DNA from: Planctomycetota bacterium
Lineage (GTDB): Bacteria > Planctomycetota > Planctomycetia > Pirellulales > PLA5
Length of the DNA stretch: 64,000 nt
Direction: 5' to 3'
Assembly: GCA_003576845.1 (NCBI GenBank)
Contig: QEVJ01000005.1
Coordinates: 1 to 64,000 of the forward strand
This document shows positions 8,932 through 17,118 of this stretch, one piece after another. The notes under the pieces were generated by a model. It was given only the letters and a program-made list of their open reading frames with translations. It was not told the origin of the DNA and ran no database searches. The translations under genes and the position numbers were made by a program. Numbering within the stretch: position 1 is the first letter of the stretch; each line of letters opens with the position of its first letter.

Positions 8932-10224
8932 TTACCGCTCGTTTGGCGGCAGGGGGTCGATGCCGAGCCACAGCGCGCCGCCGGTGACGCTAATCGCGCA
9001 AGCGACGCCGAGCGCGACACTCCAGTCGAATCGCGTCATCAGCACGGCGGTAAGCCACGGCGCGAGCGCGCCGCCCGCGTTGCCGAACGTGTTGAGAAAC
9101 GCCGCGGCGACGCCGGCATGTTGTCCTCCCAGGTCGGTGACGGTCGTCCAAAACACGCCTTCGCACGCTCCCAACGAGGCCAGAGCCAGCGAGAACCACA
9201 ATACGACGCGATCGGGATCGGTCGTTGCAATACCGAGAATCGCGAACGCGGCGCTTGCCGACATACCGCCAACCGCCACGGCACGCCGTCCACTGGCTTC
9301 GCCCCAGCGGCGACACAGGGAATCGGCCAGCCAACCACCGCACACCATGCCGCCGGCCATCGCGAGCATCACGATCGACGAAGCCGCACGGCTGTACTCG
9401 TCCGACAGTTGCAGCGTATGGCTGAAATAGTGCTCGATCCAATAAAAGAACAAGTATTGAAAGTACCCGACGGCCGCGTAGCTGAGCGAAATCAGGACCA
9501 GACTTCGGTCGCGAATCAGGGCGCATGCTCCGCGTGCCGCAGTCGGTGGCCGCAAAGGAGCGACGGCGATCGCCTGCGGATCGGATTCCTCCCGAAGTGC
9601 GGACGGCGTCCTTCCGCCGCTTTCCCCATTTGCGGCGACGAACCTCCACACGCACGCGAAAGCAACCATCGCCGCGCCGCAGATTACGAACGCATATTGC
9701 CACGTGAAGCGGTCCAGCAGCGCGCCGAATACCGGATAGGATCCGGCGATGCCGAGGAGCGCGCCCGCCGTCACGATGCCGTTGGTGCGGCTGCGCATGC
9801 CCGACGGAAACCATAGCGACACGCAACGCGCCGCCGCCGGATGCAGCGGCGAGCTCGCCGCGCCTGCCGCACCGCGCACGAACGCGAGCGATAGCCAAAG
9901 CCCTGCCGCCGAAGGACCCAAGCCAACGATGCCGGTAAGGGCGACGCAAAGTCCCATGCCGAGCGCCATGCAGGCGAGCGCGGTCGTCGGGCCGAACCGG
10001 TCGATGAACCAGCCCGCGGGCAACATGCACGCCGTATAGACGAGCAGGAACACTGTGTAGATTTGCCCCATCGACACTTCGTCGATCAGCCCGTCGCGAA
10101 TGAATCGCTCGTTTCCGGCGACCGAAATGCTAACCCGATTGAAGTGGCCCAGGCAGACCAACGTCGCCAGCAGCAGCAAGAGCAACCAGCGCCGGCGGAA
10201 TGATTGCGGGGAATCGGGGACCAT
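8932..10224 (-). CDS. MFS transporter (anion:cation symporter-like)
   Basis: A 430-residue integral membrane protein with about 12 hydrophobic segments, beginning with a basic N-terminus (FRRRWLLLLLLATLVCLGHF). The segment FNRVSISVA after TM1 and the MFS A-loop-like motif AGWFIDRFGP after TM2 point to the major facilitator superfamily. The closest general resemblance is to the anion:cation symporter (hexuronate/glucarate) group. Substrate cannot be read from the sequence. Neighbours are on the opposite strand, so it is transcribed alone. The start is the ATG at 10224, directly before the basic N-terminus. Confidence 0.8.
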   Translation of the reverse strand: MVPDSPQSFRRRWLLLLLLATLVCLGHFNRVSISVAGNERFIRDGLIDEVSMGQIYTVFLLVYTACMLPAGWFIDRFGPTTALACMALGMGLCVALTGIVGLGPSAAGLWLSLAFVRGAAGAASSPLHPAAARCVSLWFPSGMRSRTNGIVTAGALLGIAGSYPVFGALLDRFTWQYAFVICGAAMVAFACVWRFVAANGESGGRTPSALREESDPQAIAVAPLRPPTAARGACALIRDRSLVLISLSYAAVGYFQYLFFYWIEHYFSHTLQLSDEYSRAASSIVMLAMAGGMVCGGWLADSLCRRWGEASGRRAVAVGGMSASAAFAILGIATTDPDRVVLWFSLALASLGACEGVFWTTVTDLGGQHAGVAAAFLNTFGNAGGALAPWLTAVLMTRFDWSVALGVACAISVTGGALWLGIDPLPPNER

Positions 10225-10513
10225 CGAACGCAGCCCTGACGTTTATGGACGTTCGGCGACACGTGGCGCCGCTCGATTGGACGCCGTTCGCGATGCTGCA
10301 CCATACAATTTATCACACCACGGGGGTATTCTTGGGCACATACGGGCACGGTCGCGATGTTTCCGGCGTGGACAACGGGCGCGCTTCGGGCAAAAAGCGA
10401 AGAGATGGCCGCATTCGCCGGTTCCAACCGCATTGGCGATGTACCCGGTGACCTTGATGGATTCCTTGGTTGCGCGGACCGCCGAGTATTCGGTTCTTAT
10501 CGAGGGTGGGCGC

Positions 10514-10536
10514 CACTGCTGGCTTGCCCAGCAGTG
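10514..10536. repeat. palindromic element, family C (CACTGCTGG hairpin)
   Basis: A perfect 9-bp inverted repeat CACTGCTGG/CCAGCAGTG with a 5-base loop. Two more half-copies follow in opposite orientations: CACTGCTGGGCTAG at 10570-10583 and CTAGCCAGCAGTG at 10686-10698. Those two could pair with each other across about 100 bases. Confidence 0.75.
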
Positions 10537-10623
10537 AGAACGGCCGTTTGACTGTTGCCTCGCGAATCGCACTGCTGGGCTAGTCGTCCGTCTCTGCGAA
10601 TTTGATAGGCGATAGCACTCGTA

Positions 10624-10643
10624 GGACGGATTGCAATCCGTCC
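10624..10643. repeat. palindromic element, family B copy 1
   Basis: A perfect 20-base palindrome, GGACGGATTGCAATCCGTCC, preceded by TA. The same element with one inserted A is at 28505-28525. Confidence 0.8.
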
Positions 10644-10749
10644 CACAGTGCCGCCAGCACTTGTCGGTCTCATCTAGACAGAGCACTAGCCAGCAGTGGC
10701 ACCCCAATTCTTAGCGTCGACGAACCAAGCGCTTTCCCGAGGCGACCCC

Positions 10750-10777
10750 TTCGCAATCCGCCGTGCTGTCCTACAAT
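10750..10777 (+). promoter_or_regulatory. possible promoter for moaC
   Basis: TTCGCA (10750-10755), 16-base spacer, TACAAT (10772-10777). The -10 element is good and the -35 element weak. It ends 35 bases before the moaC start codon. Confidence 0.4.
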
Positions 10778-10812
10778 GATCGGAACCACTTTCCGCAAGC
10801 CACCTTGCGCAC

Positions 10813-11292
10813 ATGGCTGAGCTATCGCACTTCGACGCATCCGGCGCGTCGCGCATGGTCGACGTCGGCGCCAAGGCAGTCACGGCGCGCCAGGCTAGGG
10901 CTTCGGCGCGGGTGCGAATGCTCGCCGAAACGGGCCGGCTCGTGCGCGACCGCAAGATGGCCAAGGGGGACGTGCTGGAAGTCGCGCGGCTCGCCGGAAT
11001 TCAGGCCGCCAAACGGACCTGGGAGTTAATTCCGCTTTGCCATCCCCTGCCGCTCGACGGGGTGGACCTGCGGCTCGAATTCGAAAACGACGAGGTGCTG
11101 GCCATCGAGGCCACGGCGCGGGCAACGGCCCGGACCGGGGTCGAGATGGAAGCCCTCACGGCGGCGTCGGTCGCGGCGCTGGCCGTTTACGACATGTGCA
11201 AGGCCGTCGATCGCGGCATCACGATCGAGCGAATCCGCCTGGAGGAGAAATCGGGCGGGAAGAGCGGACATTTCACGAGGAACGACGCATGA
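10813..11292 (+). CDS. moaC: cyclic pyranopterin monophosphate synthase MoaC
   Basis: A 159-residue protein of normal MoaC length. It acts in molybdenum cofactor synthesis, converting the cyclised GTP product of MoaA into cyclic pyranopterin monophosphate. Signature motifs are [15 protein letters not shown] and [20 protein letters not shown] followed by CKAVD. The N-terminal [14 protein letters not shown] block is also typical. The stop codon overlaps the start of the prenyl synthase gene by four bases (ATGA), so the two are probably co-translated. No other moa gene is in the window. Confidence 0.95.
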   Translation: MAELSHFDASGASRMVDVGAKAVTARQARASARVRMLAETGRLVRDRKMAKGDVLEVARLAGIQAAKRTWELIPLCHPLPLDGVDLRLEFENDEVLAIEATARATARTGVEMEALTAASVAALAVYDMCKAVDRGITIERIRLEEKSGGKSGHFTRNDA

Positions 11293-12365
11293 CGCCCGCC
11301 GTACCAACGACCGCGCCCACGACGACCGCGCCCTCGAAGAGCGCAACGAAGCTCTCGGCGGCGGCTGGGCCGGAAGCGATTCCGGCCGACACCCGCGCGG
11401 CGCTCGCGGCGCTGTACGCTCCCATTCGCGACGAGCTATCGGCGGTCGACGATCGCTTGCGGAGCGAGCTTCAGAGCCGATATCCGTTCATTGACGAGCT
11501 GGTCAAGCACGCGTTTCGCCTGGGCGGGAAGCGGCTGCGGCCGGCGCTGTTGCTGCTCTCGGCCAAGAGCGTCGGCCAGGTGCGCGACGAGCATATTACG
11601 CTCGGCGCGGTCATTGAAATGATCCACACCGCGACGCTCGTTCACGACGACGTGCTCGACGAGGCGAAACTGCGGCGGCACGTCGACACCGTCAACGCCC
11701 GCTGGGATAACGAAGCGAGCGTGCTCTTGGGCGACTACCTGTTCTCGCACGCCTTCTACCTGGCGGCCACGACCGGCAGCACGCTGGCCTGCCAGATCAT
11801 CGGGCGGGCCACGAACATCACCTGCGAAGGCGAACTGCGCCAGGTTCGCGCCGGCGGCGACTTGCAGCTTGCCGAGACCGAGTATCTCGGGATCATCGAA
11901 GCGAAGACGGCGGAACTCTGTGCGTGCGCGTGCGAATTGGGCGCTCACTACGCCGGCGGCGACGACGCAGCCGCGGCGGCGCTGGCCGCGTATGGGCGAA
12001 ACCTGGGCATCGCCTTCCAGATCGCCGACGACCTGTTGGATCTCGTCGGCGAGGAAAACGCCGTCGGCAAATCGCTCGGCACCGATCTGGAAAAACGCAA
12101 GGCCACGCTTCCGGTAATCCATTTGCTCGCAAATGCCACGGCCGGCGACCGGGCGACGATCGAAGCGATTCTCACACGGCCCGACAATCACCGCGTCGCC
12201 GATATGTTGCCGTGGCTGGAACGGTATCGGTCGTTCGCATACGCCCGCGGAAAGGCCCGCGACTTTGCGGCGGCGGCGGTTGCGAGCCTTCAAGAGCTTC
12301 CGGCGTCGGTCGAACGCGACGTGCTGGCGCAGATGGCGGGGTTCGTGGTTAGCCGCGATCGGTAG
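11289..12365 (+). CDS. long-chain polyprenyl diphosphate synthase (IspB/HepT-type)
   Basis: A 358-residue trans-prenyltransferase that adds isopentenyl diphosphate units to an allylic primer, usually to make the side chain of quinones. The two Asp-rich motifs are present: DDVLD (about 120-124) and DDLLD (about 247-251). Others are [19 protein letters not shown] and a GEL..QVRAGGD region. An N-terminal Thr/Pro/Ala-rich stretch of about 45 residues is extra. The start is the ATG within the ATGA overlap with moaC. A second, short-chain-type enzyme is at 23447-24343. Chain length cannot be set with certainty by eye. Confidence 0.88.
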   Translation: MTPAVPTTAPTTTAPSKSATKLSAAAGPEAIPADTRAALAALYAPIRDELSAVDDRLRSELQSRYPFIDELVKHAFRLGGKRLRPALLLLSAKSVGQVRDEHITLGAVIEMIHTATLVHDDVLDEAKLRRHVDTVNARWDNEASVLLGDYLFSHAFYLAATTGSTLACQIIGRATNITCEGELRQVRAGGDLQLAETEYLGIIEAKTAELCACACELGAHYAGGDDAAAAALAAYGRNLGIAFQIADDLLDLVGEENAVGKSLGTDLEKRKATLPVIHLLANATAGDRATIEAILTRPDNHRVADMLPWLERYRSFAYARGKARDFAAAAVASLQELPASVERDVLAQMAGFVVSRDR

Positions 12366-12376
12366 ACGGCATATCG

Positions 12377-12439
12377 CGTAGCGGAACTCGCCAAGAGTTC
12401 CGATGCTCGTTCATCGGAAGTCTTGCGACTTCCGCTACG
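12377..12439. repeat. REP-like palindromic element, family A copy 2
   Basis: Outer arms CGTAGCGGAA (12377-12386) and TTCCGCTACG (12430-12439) are perfect. Nested inside are two hairpins, GGAACTC-GCCAA-GAGTTCC and GGAAGTC-TTGC-GACTTCC. It fills the 81-base gap between two convergent genes and could serve as a bidirectional terminator. Confidence 0.8.
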
Positions 12440-12446
12440 AGCGTCG

Positions 12447-12875
12447 TCAGATGTAGTACATGTTCTCGACGCCGCCGCGGGCGCGGGCGACGAGATCGGC
12501 GAGCGAGACGTTGGCGAGCATTTCCCGCTCCGCGGCATCGATTTCCGCCCAGGTCGCCCGCAAGGCATAAACCGCGGGCGAATCGCGCAAGCCGCTGCGC
12601 GTCGATTCCGATTCCGCGCCTTCGATCACGGCGATCACGTCGGCGAGCGAGATGTCGTCCGGCGCGCGGGCAAGCTGATATCCGCCGGCCGAGCCGCGCG
12701 TGCTCGTCACGAGTCCGGCGACTTTGAGCTGCAAGAGAATCTGCACCAGAAACCGCGGCGGAATGCCGTGCGCCTCGGCGACGTCGCGAATCCGCACCGG
12801 CTCGTCGGCGTTGTGACTCGCCGCAAGCTGCAACATCGCCAGGCAAGCGTACTCGGTTTTGGCGGAAACGCGCAT
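12447..12875 (-). CDS. Rrf2-family transcriptional regulator
   Basis: A 142-residue winged-helix regulator. The N-terminal MRVSAKTEYACLAMLQLA, the helix IRDVAEAHGIPPRFLVQIL and the wing STRGSAGGYQLARAPDDISL are classic Rrf2 features. The three cysteines that bind Fe-S in IscR/NsrR are missing: the region after residue 85 has no Cys. It may therefore be of the CymR type, which in Firmicutes controls sulfur genes. It lies just downstream of cysH on the same strand, which supports a role in sulfur control but does not prove it. Confidence 0.88.
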   Translation of the reverse strand: MRVSAKTEYACLAMLQLAASHNADEPVRIRDVAEAHGIPPRFLVQILLQLKVAGLVTSTRGSAGGYQLARAPDDISLADVIAVIEGAESESTRSGLRDSPAVYALRATWAEIDAAEREMLANVSLADLVARARGGVENMYYI

Positions 12876-12886
12876 GGCAAAGTTTC

Positions 12887-13007
12887 AAGGCTCAAGTTTC
12901 AAGGTTCGAATAAGGTCGAAGGTTTAAGGCTCAGACCGGCTTTCGAGGGTTAAGGCCGCTTAAGCCTTGATTCTTAAGCCTTATTTGAACCTTGAAACTC
13001 GAGCCTT
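12887..13007. repeat. long inverted repeat of AAGGTTC-like words
   Basis: Two 29-base arms (12887-12915 and 12979-13007) are inverted repeats with two mismatches. They are separated by 63 bases that contain further TTAAGGC/GCCTTAA words. The element fills the gap between cysH and the Rrf2 gene. It could form a large hairpin in the transcript. Confidence 0.85.
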
Positions 13008-13018
13008 AGAACTTGCAG

Positions 13019-13912
13019 CTACAGTCCCGTCGCTCGCGGCGCCGCTTCGTCGTTGGCGCTCGCGGCTTCCAACGAATGCAGCCCGCATTCCGTCTTCGCG
13101 AACCCGCTCCAGCGGCCGGCGCGTTCGTCTTCGCCGAACATCACTGCCCGCGTGCAGGGCCAGCAGCCGATGCTCGTGTAGCCTTGATCGTGCAATGGGT
13201 TGTATGGGATGTCGAGGTCGGTGATCAGCTTCCAGACGTCTTGCTTGGTCCAGTTGGCCAGCGGGCTGACCTTTACGAGGCCAAACTTCTTGTCCCAGCC
13301 GACGATCGGCGCCTTCGCCCGGTCCGGACTTTGGTCGCGGCGAATCCCGCTCATCCAGGCGTCGAAACCGACGGCGGCCTGCTGGAGCACTTTCACTTTG
13401 CGGTCGAAGCAGCACCGGTCGGGCTGCGTCTTGTAGAGCGGGCCGCCGTGGAAGGCTTCGTACTGGGCGACGGATAGCTCGGGTTGCTTCATTTCGACTT
13501 CGATCCCGTAGCGCCGCTTGATCCGCTCGCGAAGTTCGAGCGTCTCGGCGAATTGGTAGCCCGTATCCAGGTTGAAGACGTGAACGCGCGGCTCGACTTC
13601 GGCGAGGTAGTGCAAAATCACACAGCCTTCCGGGCCGAACGCCGTGGCCATGGTCAGCTTGGGAAAATAGCGTTCCACGGCCCAAGCGAGGATTTCCTTG
13701 GGAGTGGCCGATTCCAGCCGGTCGCTGTCGCGGCGAAGCTGGTCGAGCAGTTCCGGCGTGGGAACAGGGACTGAGGGCTGGGGGCTGGGGGATTCGGGAT
13801 TCGGGATTCGGGATTCGGGGGCTGCGGTCGCTGAATGTGCCGCGACTGGGCCTGTGCCAAGAACCGGCGTAATGCTTTCGGTGTCGGCAGATACGGGTGG
13901 CGTGCTGGGCAT
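13019..13912 (-). CDS. cysH: assimilatory adenylyl-sulfate (APS/PAPS) reductase CysH
   Basis: A 297-residue protein that reduces activated sulfate to sulfite. It has the [4Fe-4S] cysteine pairs typical of APS-reducing enzymes (RCCFDRKVKVL and IGCWPC), the SGIRRDQSPDRA motif, LDTGYQFAET and the C-terminal catalytic ECGLH. The cluster suggests APS as substrate. The start was chosen because a strong promoter overlaps the upstream in-frame ATG at 14005, leaving the ATG at 13912 as the first usable start. Residues about 33-50 are a Pro/Glu/Ser linker translated from an ATTCGGG-type repeat tract (13775-13821), absent from ordinary CysH. The neighbouring Rrf2 gene is a plausible regulator. Confidence 0.9.
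   Translation of the reverse strand: MPSTPPVSADTESITPVLGTGPVAAHSATAAPESRIPNPESPSPQPSVPVPTPELLDQLRRDSDRLESATPKEILAWAVERYFPKLTMATAFGPEGCVILHYLAEVEPRVHVFNLDTGYQFAETLELRERIKRRYGIEVEMKQPELSVAQYEAFHGGPLYKTQPDRCCFDRKVKVLQQAAVGFDAWMSGIRRDQSPDRAKAPIVGWDKKFGLVKVSPLANWTKQDVWKLITDLDIPYNPLHDQGYTSIGCWPCTRAVMFGEDERAGRWSGFAKTECGLHSLEAASANDEAAPRATGL
13775..13821 (+). repeat. G-quadruplex-type repeat (ATTCGGG)n inside cysH
   Basis: The plus strand reads GGG, GGGGG, GGGGG, then four ATTCGGG words and a final G run. It has more than four runs of three or more G separated by 2-4 bases, so it meets the usual G-quadruplex pattern. It lies on the template strand of cysH and is translated into a PESRIPNPES-type linker. 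Confidence 0.85.
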
Positions 13913-14000
13913 GAGAGCAACGAGCGGGTCGTCGGGCCAACGGACTCGCAGTTCGGGTCGTCCGACCTGCCGTGACGCAGGATTTCGCTGTGGCTTTGGA

Positions 14001-14029
14001 ATCATAACAATGTTTACATACGAAGTCAA
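14001..14029 (-). promoter_or_regulatory. sigma70-type promoter of cysH
   Basis: On the minus strand, TTGACT (14024-14029), a 17-base spacer and TATGAT (14001-14006) form a near-consensus promoter in a locally AT-rich stretch. Transcription would begin near 13994, about 80 bases before the chosen start codon. Confidence 0.8.
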
Positions 14030-14395
14030 CTTTCGGGACTCCTTTCGGTTCCATCGTCGCCGGGCGTGCCGATTCTTCAGATTCGAGCGATTTAACCGAC
14101 CGATCGTTGCCAGCGCGTGGCGAGGTGGAGAGCGCAGGAAGACTTTGCGGCCGGCTGGAGGCTGGATCCAAACGTCGCGCGGGTCGAACCAAGCGAGGCC
14201 CACCGGGCGCGACGAAGCGCCGCCATCGGATGGACCGCACGTCGTTCCGCCGACTCCAGCGCGTTCGGCGCGCTAATGCACTGACGGTCAGCAGCAAATC
14301 CGTCGCGCACTCTCCGACGGATAATCGAAGGCACCGCATTACGGCAAGTGGCCCGCAACCGTGCATCGAGCGAGTTTTTTCATTCCGGCCCACGC

Positions 14396-14423
14396 TTGCG
14401 AGGCCGCGCGAACCGAATAGAAT
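14396..14423 (+). promoter_or_regulatory. probable promoter of the small gene at 14467
   Basis: TTGCGA (14396-14401), 16-base spacer, TAGAAT (14418-14423). The gene's ribosome binding site follows 34 bases later. Confidence 0.5.
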
Positions 14424-14466
14424 GAACTGCGGTGGCGATTCGATACCAGTCTGAGTGAGGTTTCCC

Positions 14467-14649
14467 TTGCTTACCGAGAAAGAAGTGGCGGCAAGTTGGC
14501 GGAAGTTGTTCAGCCAACGCGAGATGAACGACGAGGTGGTGGCCAAGGCGCAATCGTTGATCGACAACCTGCGCCCGGAAAGCCCGCTGCGTCATCGCCT
14601 CGATTCGGAACTCGAAGAGTTGATGAAAGTCGCCGAGCAGCGCGCGTAG
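14467..14649 (+). CDS. small acidic helical protein of unknown function
   Basis: A 60-residue protein beginning LTEKEVAASWRKLFSQREM and ending in an acidic helix (SELEELMKVAEQRA). GAGG at 14457-14460 lies six bases before the TTG at 14467, which I take as the start; a GTG at 14455 would add four residues. The composition suggests a soluble, mostly alpha-helical protein. I do not recognise a family. Support comes from a promoter-like element, a ribosome binding site and clean reading-frame character. Confidence 0.6.
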   Translation: MLTEKEVAASWRKLFSQREMNDEVVAKAQSLIDNLRPESPLRHRLDSELEELMKVAEQRA

Positions 14650-14817
14650 GCCAACGCGACGAATCTCGGGCGAAATCTAGATTTGGCGGCCCAACCGCGG
14701 CAAGCTCGGATGTTGCCGTGAGACGTTGGAGTCTGGACGCGCCCCGCTGGGCGCAGTGGCGACGAGTCGTTTCGCGCTCGCCGGCCAAACCGCTTGTAGA
14801 CCAAACTCTGTGGCGGC

Positions 14818-15810
14818 TCACTCGTTGCCACCGTCACACGCCCGACGCACCGCGCTTCGCATGCTCTCGAGTCCCTTCTTCGCGACCTCGAGCGCGTCCT
14901 GTTTCCAATACGTCGGGTTGAACAATTCGAGCGATAGCACGCCGCGAAACCCGCTCGCTTGCAGCGCCTGGATGATGTTGCCGATCGGCGCCACGCCCTC
15001 GCCGGGATAGACGCGGTCCTTGTCCGCAATCTTCTCCCGCGGCGGGTTGGCCGGATAGTCGTTCATGTGCATGCAGTGCATCGCCGCGCCGGAGACGAGC
15101 GGAAACGAAGCAAAGTCCGTCCCGCCCTTGTACAGGTGATACACGTCGGTGAGCACGCACGCCTTGGGGTGGCCGCTTTCGATCGCCACGAACGCGCATT
15201 CGCTCAACCGGCTCAGCGACTTGGAAAAACCCCACACTTCGACCTGCGGCACGACGCCGATCGCGTCGCCGGCTTCGAGCAGCTTGCGATACCGCTCGGC
15301 CGCCTTGCGCAGGTCGAGATTGGCGTTGTCGGTGGCGCCCGCCGGCGGCGCGGCGATGTGCGTGCCGCCGATTTGCGCCACGAGATCCATGTCGCGCTTC
15401 GCGTGCTCGAATCCCTTCGCCCGCGCGGCATCGTCGTCGACGATCCAATTCGCGAACCCAATCGCGCCGACGACGGCGAGTCCGAGGTCGGCGATCCGCT
15501 TCTTCATGTCGGCCAGCGAACCGCCGCCGTTCTTGTACTTCTCGATGTCGTCGATCCACGGTTCGACGCCGTGGTAGCCCGCCTTCGCGGCCAGTTCGAA
15601 CTGCTCGACCAAACCCAGTTTGTGCCCGCGGATCGTGGCGGTGTTGAGCGCATAGCGGAAATGTGAGAACGGGTCCGCCTTCTCGCCCTCGTTGGCGTCA
15701 AGTCGCGGCGATTCCTTCGCCGACTCTTGCGCAAGTGCCTGCGACGTCAGCAGAGCCGCCGCGGTCGTCAAACCACTTTGCACGATCTCGCGTCGATTGA
15801 TCGATCGCAT
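14818..15810 (-). CDS. exported sugar phosphate isomerase/epimerase-like protein
   Basis: A 330-residue protein. The N-terminus MRSINRREIVQSGL plus a hydrophobic stretch to ALAQ is a Tat-type signal peptide. The rest matches the xylose-isomerase-like TIM-barrel family: LVEQFELAAKAGYHGVEPWI, HIAAPPAG, VCVLTDVYHLYKGG-like metal-site region, HMHMNDYP and PGEGVAPIGNIIQAL. Family members act on sugars or inositols with a divalent metal; the substrate here is unknown. The ATG at 15810 is preceded by GAGG at a suitable distance. The GspF-like gene lies 51 bases upstream on the same strand, so the two may be co-transcribed. Confidence 0.82.
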   Translation of the reverse strand: MRSINRREIVQSGLTTAAALLTSQALAQESAKESPRLDANEGEKADPFSHFRYALNTATIRGHKLGLVEQFELAAKAGYHGVEPWIDDIEKYKNGGGSLADMKKRIADLGLAVVGAIGFANWIVDDDAARAKGFEHAKRDMDLVAQIGGTHIAAPPAGATDNANLDLRKAAERYRKLLEAGDAIGVVPQVEVWGFSKSLSRLSECAFVAIESGHPKACVLTDVYHLYKGGTDFASFPLVSGAAMHCMHMNDYPANPPREKIADKDRVYPGEGVAPIGNIIQALQASGFRGVLSLELFNPTYWKQDALEVAKKGLESMRSAVRRACDGGNE

Positions 15811-15861
15811 CGGTGTTGCCTCGTGTTCTCGCAAAGGCCGTTCGCGTTGCTGCCGTGCCGG

Positions 15862-16896
15862 CTACATGAGACTGCGGTACATCCCCAGGTAGCTGAAGAA
15901 CAGCCGGAAGATCACCACGATAATCAGCGCCGCGACCATTGCCCATACCGCAAATCCGGCGATCGTCGCCAACACGCCGGAGGCCGCCTGGGCTTGCTCC
16001 TCGTATTGCCGCGAGAGTCGGTCGAGCGATTCGACCAAGGAACCGCTGTGTTCGGAGACCTCTACGGCGTCCAAAAAATCTGCCGGAAACGCGCGGGTCG
16101 ACCTGAGCGCCTCGTGAATCTCGCTTCCTGTCGCAACGGCGTTGCAAACCGTGTCCGCTAGCGAGGCGAATTGCGCGCTTCCCGACGATTCGAGCGCAAG
16201 CCGCAAGGCTTGACGCACTTCCATCGCCGAATTCATGGTGAGATGCAGCGTCCACGACAGCCGCGCAAGCGCGATGGTGCGCAGCGGCCTTCCGACCAGC
16301 GGGAGGTTGAACGCCAGGCGTTGTAGCGGTCGCGTCCAGGCCGCGCCGCGGACGGCCGAACGAATCGCCAGTGCTGCGATGGCAGCGATCGCGGCAACGA
16401 CGGATACATAAACGATGACGCCCGACGTGCCGGCCAGCCCGATGCCCAACGGGTCGAGCGGTTTTCGCCCGGGATACATCGATGCGATCGCGCCCATCGC
16501 CCAAATCAGCACACCGACGATCAGCACGGCCATCGCGAGTTGAATGGCGGGCCAGGTCAGACCGGCGAGAAACGACCGCCGGAGCTTGACGCGGTCGTCG
16601 TAATGGTCGGCGAGCCGCTTATAGACCTCGGCGAGGTTTCCGGTCTCGTCGCCGACGGCCACGAGTTGGCGAAACAGCTTGGGGAAGTACGCCCGTGGTG
16701 CGATCGCGTCGCCGACCGCTTCGCCCGCGGAAACGGCTTCAAAGACTCGACCGGCTTCGCGTCGAAGCGCCGCGGGGCCGCGTTCGCTCTCGCGCCGCCA
16801 GAGCGTCCGCACGTCGATGCCGGCCGCCGAGCCAATCGCCAACCTTCGGGAGAGTGCGGCAAGGTTCGGCAGCGAGATGCGATCGGCGAACAGCAT
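15862..16896 (-). CDS. type II secretion/type IV pilus inner-membrane protein, GspF/PilC family
   Basis: A 344-residue membrane protein with the duplicated GspF arrangement. The first half has AGIDVRTLWRRE... VGDETGNLAEVYKRLADHYDD before a transmembrane pair. The second half has EVRQALRLALESSG... VEVSEHSGSLVESLDRLSRQYE before the last transmembrane segment. It would be the membrane platform of a type II secretion or pilus-like machine. No GspE, GspD or pseudopilin gene is next to it, so the system is scattered or this is an orphan. The start at 16896 (MLFADRIS) fits the family; an upstream ATG at 16947 would add 17 residues. Confidence 0.85.
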   Translation of the reverse strand: MLFADRISLPNLAALSRRLAIGSAAGIDVRTLWRRESERGPAALRREAGRVFEAVSAGEAVGDAIAPRAYFPKLFRQLVAVGDETGNLAEVYKRLADHYDDRVKLRRSFLAGLTWPAIQLAMAVLIVGVLIWAMGAIASMYPGRKPLDPLGIGLAGTSGVIVYVSVVAAIAAIAALAIRSAVRGAAWTRPLQRLAFNLPLVGRPLRTIALARLSWTLHLTMNSAMEVRQALRLALESSGSAQFASLADTVCNAVATGSEIHEALRSTRAFPADFLDAVEVSEHSGSLVESLDRLSRQYEEQAQAASGVLATIAGFAVWAMVAALIIVVIFRLFFSYLGMYRSLM

Positions 16897-17118
16897 AGCT
16901 TTCAGAATAAGACCGCCGCCGCGGCCAAGAAAGCCGTTCCTCCACATTTCGCCCCCGGGGCCCCATTTAGCCCCCCGGTGAACACGCCGGGGGCAAGGCG
17001 CGCGAACGTCGCCAATCGCCCGTTACCAGCAAGCCCGTCCCCGACGAACGCCCGACCGCGCAATCCCGGCGAACGCGGCCCTTGAGGCCGAGACGCGCGA
17101 TAAAGTAAATCCGGCAAA

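Larger units (their letters stand above)
10225..10812. other. 588-bp intergenic region rich in palindromes
   Basis: No credible gene. The part from 10514 to 10698 holds three kinds of inverted repeat, listed separately. The right end holds a possible promoter for moaC. Confidence 0.6.
13913..14454. other. divergent intergenic region between cysH and a small gene
   Basis: It contains one promoter on each strand, listed separately. The sequence between them (about 14040-14390) is GC-rich and shows no convincing gene. Confidence 0.5.

Noticed and set aside
10225-10812. Small gene on the minus strand (about 154 codons) upstream of moaC
   Set aside because: The product is Cys/Arg-rich without a domain and is partly encoded by palindromic repeats.
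12887-13007. CRISPR-like array
   Set aside because: The words are short, inverted as well as direct, and lack unique spacers of constant length. No cas gene is nearby.
13775-13821. Assembly artefact or vector sequence
   Set aside because: The same word occurs independently at 50333-50372 with different flanks, and the reading frame of cysH passes through it intact, so a genuine genomic repeat is more likely.
14005-14203. Upstream start codons of cysH at 14203 or 14005
   Set aside because: The ATG at 14005 lies within the -10 element of a strong promoter, and sequence further upstream would not be in the transcript.
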